39,765 nt of DNA from NCBI RefSeq assembly GCF_000350225.1, contig NW_005178500.1, positions 1-39,765 on the forward strand, read 5' to 3'. Under the pieces are notes generated by a model, which was not told the origin of the DNA, ran no database searches, and was given only the letters and a program-made list of their open reading frames with translations. Source of the DNA: Chondrus crispus. Its lineage: Eukaryota; Rhodophyta; Florideophyceae; Gigartinales; Gigartinaceae. The position numbers and the translations under genes are program-made. This document shows positions 37,344 through 39,765 of this stretch, piece by piece (position 1 is the stretch's first letter; every line of letters begins with the position of its first letter).

Positions 37344-37740
37344 GTACGACTTTCGCATAGTCTATCGCCCAGGGGAGGACAATCATGCAGCCGACTACCT
37401 CTCCCGTCCAAGCCAGGGGCTGGCGAAGGAGGAGATAAAATTTGGCTTGGTACTGCATGTTTCAGACAAAGGAGATTTCGAACATCTCCTCCTGGACGTG
37501 CAAAAGTATCTCACCCGTTTCGAGTTCTCAACGGAGGACGGAAAGTATGACAGACAGGTCAAAAGAGCCTCAAAGTCCTATCTATTTGTAAATGGTCAGC
37601 TCTTCAGGCGCACACTGCATGGAACCCGGGCAATTCCTCCATTGTATCAACGTGTTGGAATTCTGAAGACATTTCATGACGATATTGGACACTGGGATCT
37701 CAATACCACCAGGCAGTTCGTGTCGGATCGATACTGGTGA
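37300..37740 (+). pseudogene. pol: gypsy-2 RNase H end and integrase zinc-finger start
   Basis: Continues RNase H in the +1 frame after the A7 run (DVHGRLARWLDLLAEYDF, then DYLSRPSQ). It runs into the HH half of the integrase zinc finger (FHDDIGHWDL) and stops at TGA 37738-37740, right after RYW. That position is usually a second Trp, so TGG to TGA is the likely change. Confidence 0.85.
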
Positions 37741-38679
37741 ATGAAGATGCACAGGGACATCCACGATTATGTCCGCAGCTGTCACGACTGTCAGATTTTT
37801 ACACCGCTACCTACCTACCGGACGTCCTTGAACTTACCCTTGACCACATTGTTTGACGTCTTCTCAATTGACTTCGCCGGGCCATTTCCAACAACGTCGT
37901 CCGGCCATCGCTACATCTTGGTGGCGGTGGAACATCTCACAGGATGGCCAATCGCTATGTCCTACCCAAACTGTACCAGTGCTGTCGTACTGGCTTTCCT
38001 GAAAAATGAGATCATGTTTTCGTTCGGACCCCCGAGAAAGATGATTTCGGACAATGCTACGTCTTTCCTATCCACAGCTGTTGAGTTTTCCAAACTTCAC
38101 GGCATTTCATGGAAGCCTGCGCTTGCATACGCACCGCAGTCGAATGGGAAAGCAGAACGAATGGTCGGGACAATTAAGAAGTCCGTAGCAAAGATGGCGC
38201 ACAGGAATGCACGAGAATGTGATAAAAGTTTACCAAAAGTCCTGTACGGATATCGACGACGTCGCCTTGCTAAAGGATGTTCCCCGTTCGAGCTATTGTA
38301 TGGCCATCCGCCTCGACTCAGTTCAGTGGATGCTACTCTATTTCTACCCACATCTGCATTGGCACACCGCCAAATTGAGCTGCTGGCATCGGCCAACCTG
38401 CGTGCAAAAAGGCACGACCACCACACCGAACCACCAAACCGTAAACCTGCCGAGACATTCCAGGTAGGAGAAAAGGTGCTAGTATGCCGAGGAGGTGCTT
38501 TGCGCAAGACTGTGAAGTGGCCGCCTCTGATTTCGAAGTACTACGGCCCCTGTACCGTGAAGAAAGCGGACCACCCTCGCTACGAGTTATGCTCACAGCA
38601 CCGTCGCTTGTCGCGCAAGCCGATCCATGCTCGACGTCTGGTTCGCTACTACCAGCGCCCGGATCATTTGTTGAATTAA
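37741..38679 (+). pseudogene. pol (IN): gypsy-2 integrase, remainder
   Basis: 312 codons in the same frame as the preceding piece, directly after its TGA. Begins with the CC half of the zinc finger (RSCHDCQ). The catalytic core has all three acids: FSIDFAG, MISDNAT and NGKAERM. It continues through a GPxxV-like module (KYYGPCTVKKADH) to a natural stop. No chromodomain, unlike the first gypsy element, so the two belong to different lineages. The ATG at 37741 is only the codon following the nonsense change, not a real start. Confidence 0.88.
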
Positions 38680-39227
38680 GGAAACATTTCGTGTTGGAAG
38701 AAATCATTGCGCATCGCTTTGGAATTTTACATCATGCGTTAGCTATTGGAAATACATCGTCTCTTTTCATGGAGAACAGCGTTCTGTTTGGATATTGGAA
38801 ACCTGATTTATATCAGGCGTCACGATACCTAGCTACATGAGCAGCTACTATTACATAAGCCCAACTAAGGTATACGACGATACGGGTGACTAAAATATTT
38901 GGTCGATTGAGACAAGCCGTTTGGTGCACCGCCGCCCGTGATCTTCGCCTCCAAGGGACCCCCGCTTTGCTGGGTTCTCGGATCTGGTGTCTATGGGCAA
39001 GTTGCTTCTGGCGCTGTATGCCATCCTCATCTGTGCTCTCCAATGCACGCTGACAGGAACTTAATCGTGACTACGACCCCGGCTCATATAGAGAGTTGGT
39101 CTTCAGATGTGATACGGCTACAGATCCTTGCTTCCCCTGAATCCTAGACATGGTCACGTTGGCTTATAGTACGTATATATCCTATACGTAAACCACTTCC
39201 CTGCTTACACCCGGCTCGAAGATGCAG
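38680..39227. other. Right flank of gypsy-2, no LTR or gene recognised
   Basis: About 550 bp after integrase. I find no copy of the promoter region 32920-33180 here, so no LTR pair can be defined. Frames are short and unconvincing. Confidence 0.5.
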
Positions 39228-39300
39228 TGTACCCACCGGGGTTCGAACCCGGGACCCCTGACATCCACGATGGTGCCTTAACCGACTGAGCTACTGATGC
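39228..39300 (-). tRNA. Degenerate tRNA-like sequence
   Basis: 73 nt with exact tRNA spacing: box A TAGCTCAGTCGG, box B GGTTCGAACC and a perfect 5-bp T stem (CCGGG/CCCGG) with loop TTCGAAC. The D stem has one mismatch. The acceptor has two mismatches and two G-T pairs; the anticodon stem pairs at only two of five positions. The position-34-36 triplet is GGA (Ser), but a serine tRNA should have a long variable arm, and this has none. Most likely a tRNA pseudogene or the head of a tRNA-derived SINE with an intact internal Pol III promoter. Confidence 0.6.
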
Positions 39301-39407
39301 TGATTCAATAGTTCTTCGGTTGCCCTAGATCTACGACCTCTATTTGAATTACGCTGATGGGCGCCGAGGTCAGTCGCCGTCTAGCCGGGGGGCCACACCC
39401 CGCCGCG

Positions 39408-39765
39408 ATGCCGAAGAAGACGAACGAGTTGCGACCTCCGGCGTTGTCGCCGCCCTCCACCGCTGCCCTCGCCGCGCCGCCGTTGTCGGCGCCGGCGCCC
39501 CGCGTCCCGCCGCCCACCACCGCAGCCCCGAACCGCGCGATGACTGACTTGCGCTCTCCGCGGTTGTCGCCACCCGAAGTCGCCGCCTGCGCCGCGCCGA
39601 CGTTGCCGGCGCAGACTCCCACCGCTCCGCTTCACGCCGCCGCCGCCCACAGCCGTCCGACCCCGCCGTCACCGGCGCGCCTCGCCCCGAGTCACGCTGC
39701 GGGCGCCCACAAGCGTCCGACCCCGCCCCCACACGAAACGGCCCCTCCTGTCGTCGTCACAGCTG
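39408..39765 (+). CDS. Pro/Ala-rich repeat ORF, runs off the window
   Basis: Open from the ATG at 39408 (MPKKTNELRPPALSPP) through the window end, at least 119 codons, almost all Pro, Ala, Ser, Thr, Arg and Leu. The DNA is a GC-rich imperfect tandem repeat of roughly 120 bp: ELRPPALSPP recurs as DLRSPRLSPP. Such DNA stays open on both strands (frames also exist on minus), so coding status is uncertain. Confidence 0.3.
   Translation, partial: MPKKTNELRPPALSPPSTAALAAPPLSAPAPRVPPPTTAAPNRAMTDLRSPRLSPPEVAACAAPTLPAQTPTAPLHAAAAHSRPTPPSPARLAPSHAAGAHKRPTPPPHETAPPVVVTA

Noticed and set aside
38680..39227. 3' LTR of gypsy-2
   Set aside because: No stretch here matches the region before Gag (32837-33188), so an LTR cannot be defined.
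39228..39300. Functional serine tRNA or a permuted/intron-containing tRNA
   Set aside because: No long variable arm, poor acceptor and anticodon stems, and no intron layout that repairs the pairing.

Overview
This is eukaryotic DNA made almost entirely of LTR retrotransposons, with scraps of host sequence between them. The best clue to the organism is an 18S rRNA fragment just right of an assembly gap. Its sequence after the 530-loop is typical of florideophyte red algae. A Chondrus-like red alga is my inference, not something shown directly.

Layout. (1) 1-17757 is a decayed Ty1/copia element on the minus strand (copia-1). It is split inside its integrase by a 13.3-kb Ty3/gypsy chromovirus at 2265-15522, also on the minus strand. 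The chromovirus has two nearly identical ~700-bp LTRs, a PBS, a PPT, gag, a protease-RT-RNase H frame and an integrase ending in a chromodomain. Between pol and the 3' LTR it carries about 4.5 kb of extra DNA with an 896-codon ORF on the OPPOSITE strand. (2) 17758-19418 is host-like or mobile sequence: an inverted gene-like module, a small TIR element nested in it, and a repeat that ends in a transmembrane-tail reading frame. (3) 19419-19518 is a 100-N gap, followed by the partial 18S rRNA. (4) 21157-27517 is an intact copia element (copia-2): one 1639-codon gag-pol frame, ~690-bp LTRs and a perfect 5-bp target duplication. (5) 27927-29021 is the best host-gene candidate, a secreted cysteine-containing protein. 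(6) 29529-31162 is a compact, internally deleted copia element with 99-bp LTRs and a perfect target duplication. (7) 32233-32837 is a second copy of the transmembrane-tail repeat. (8) 32920-38679 is a second Ty3/gypsy element on the plus strand. It is decayed: a catalytic Asp is replaced by Gly, and it has a frameshift and a nonsense codon. Its promoter-like start has TATA in the loop of a GC-rich hairpin. (9) The right end holds a degenerate tRNA-like sequence and a Pro/Ala-rich repeat frame running off the window.

The most unusual object is the chromovirus. Its gag and pol overlap in a 13-nt window containing an A6 run, as expected for -1 frameshifting. Its RNase H and integrase lie in one frame separated by a single UAG. 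Its extra antisense-coding segment is bracketed by two copies of the polypurine-tract sequence. Both its LTRs and that segment contain arrays of consecutive perfect hairpins. Function of the antisense protein and of the hairpins is unknown.
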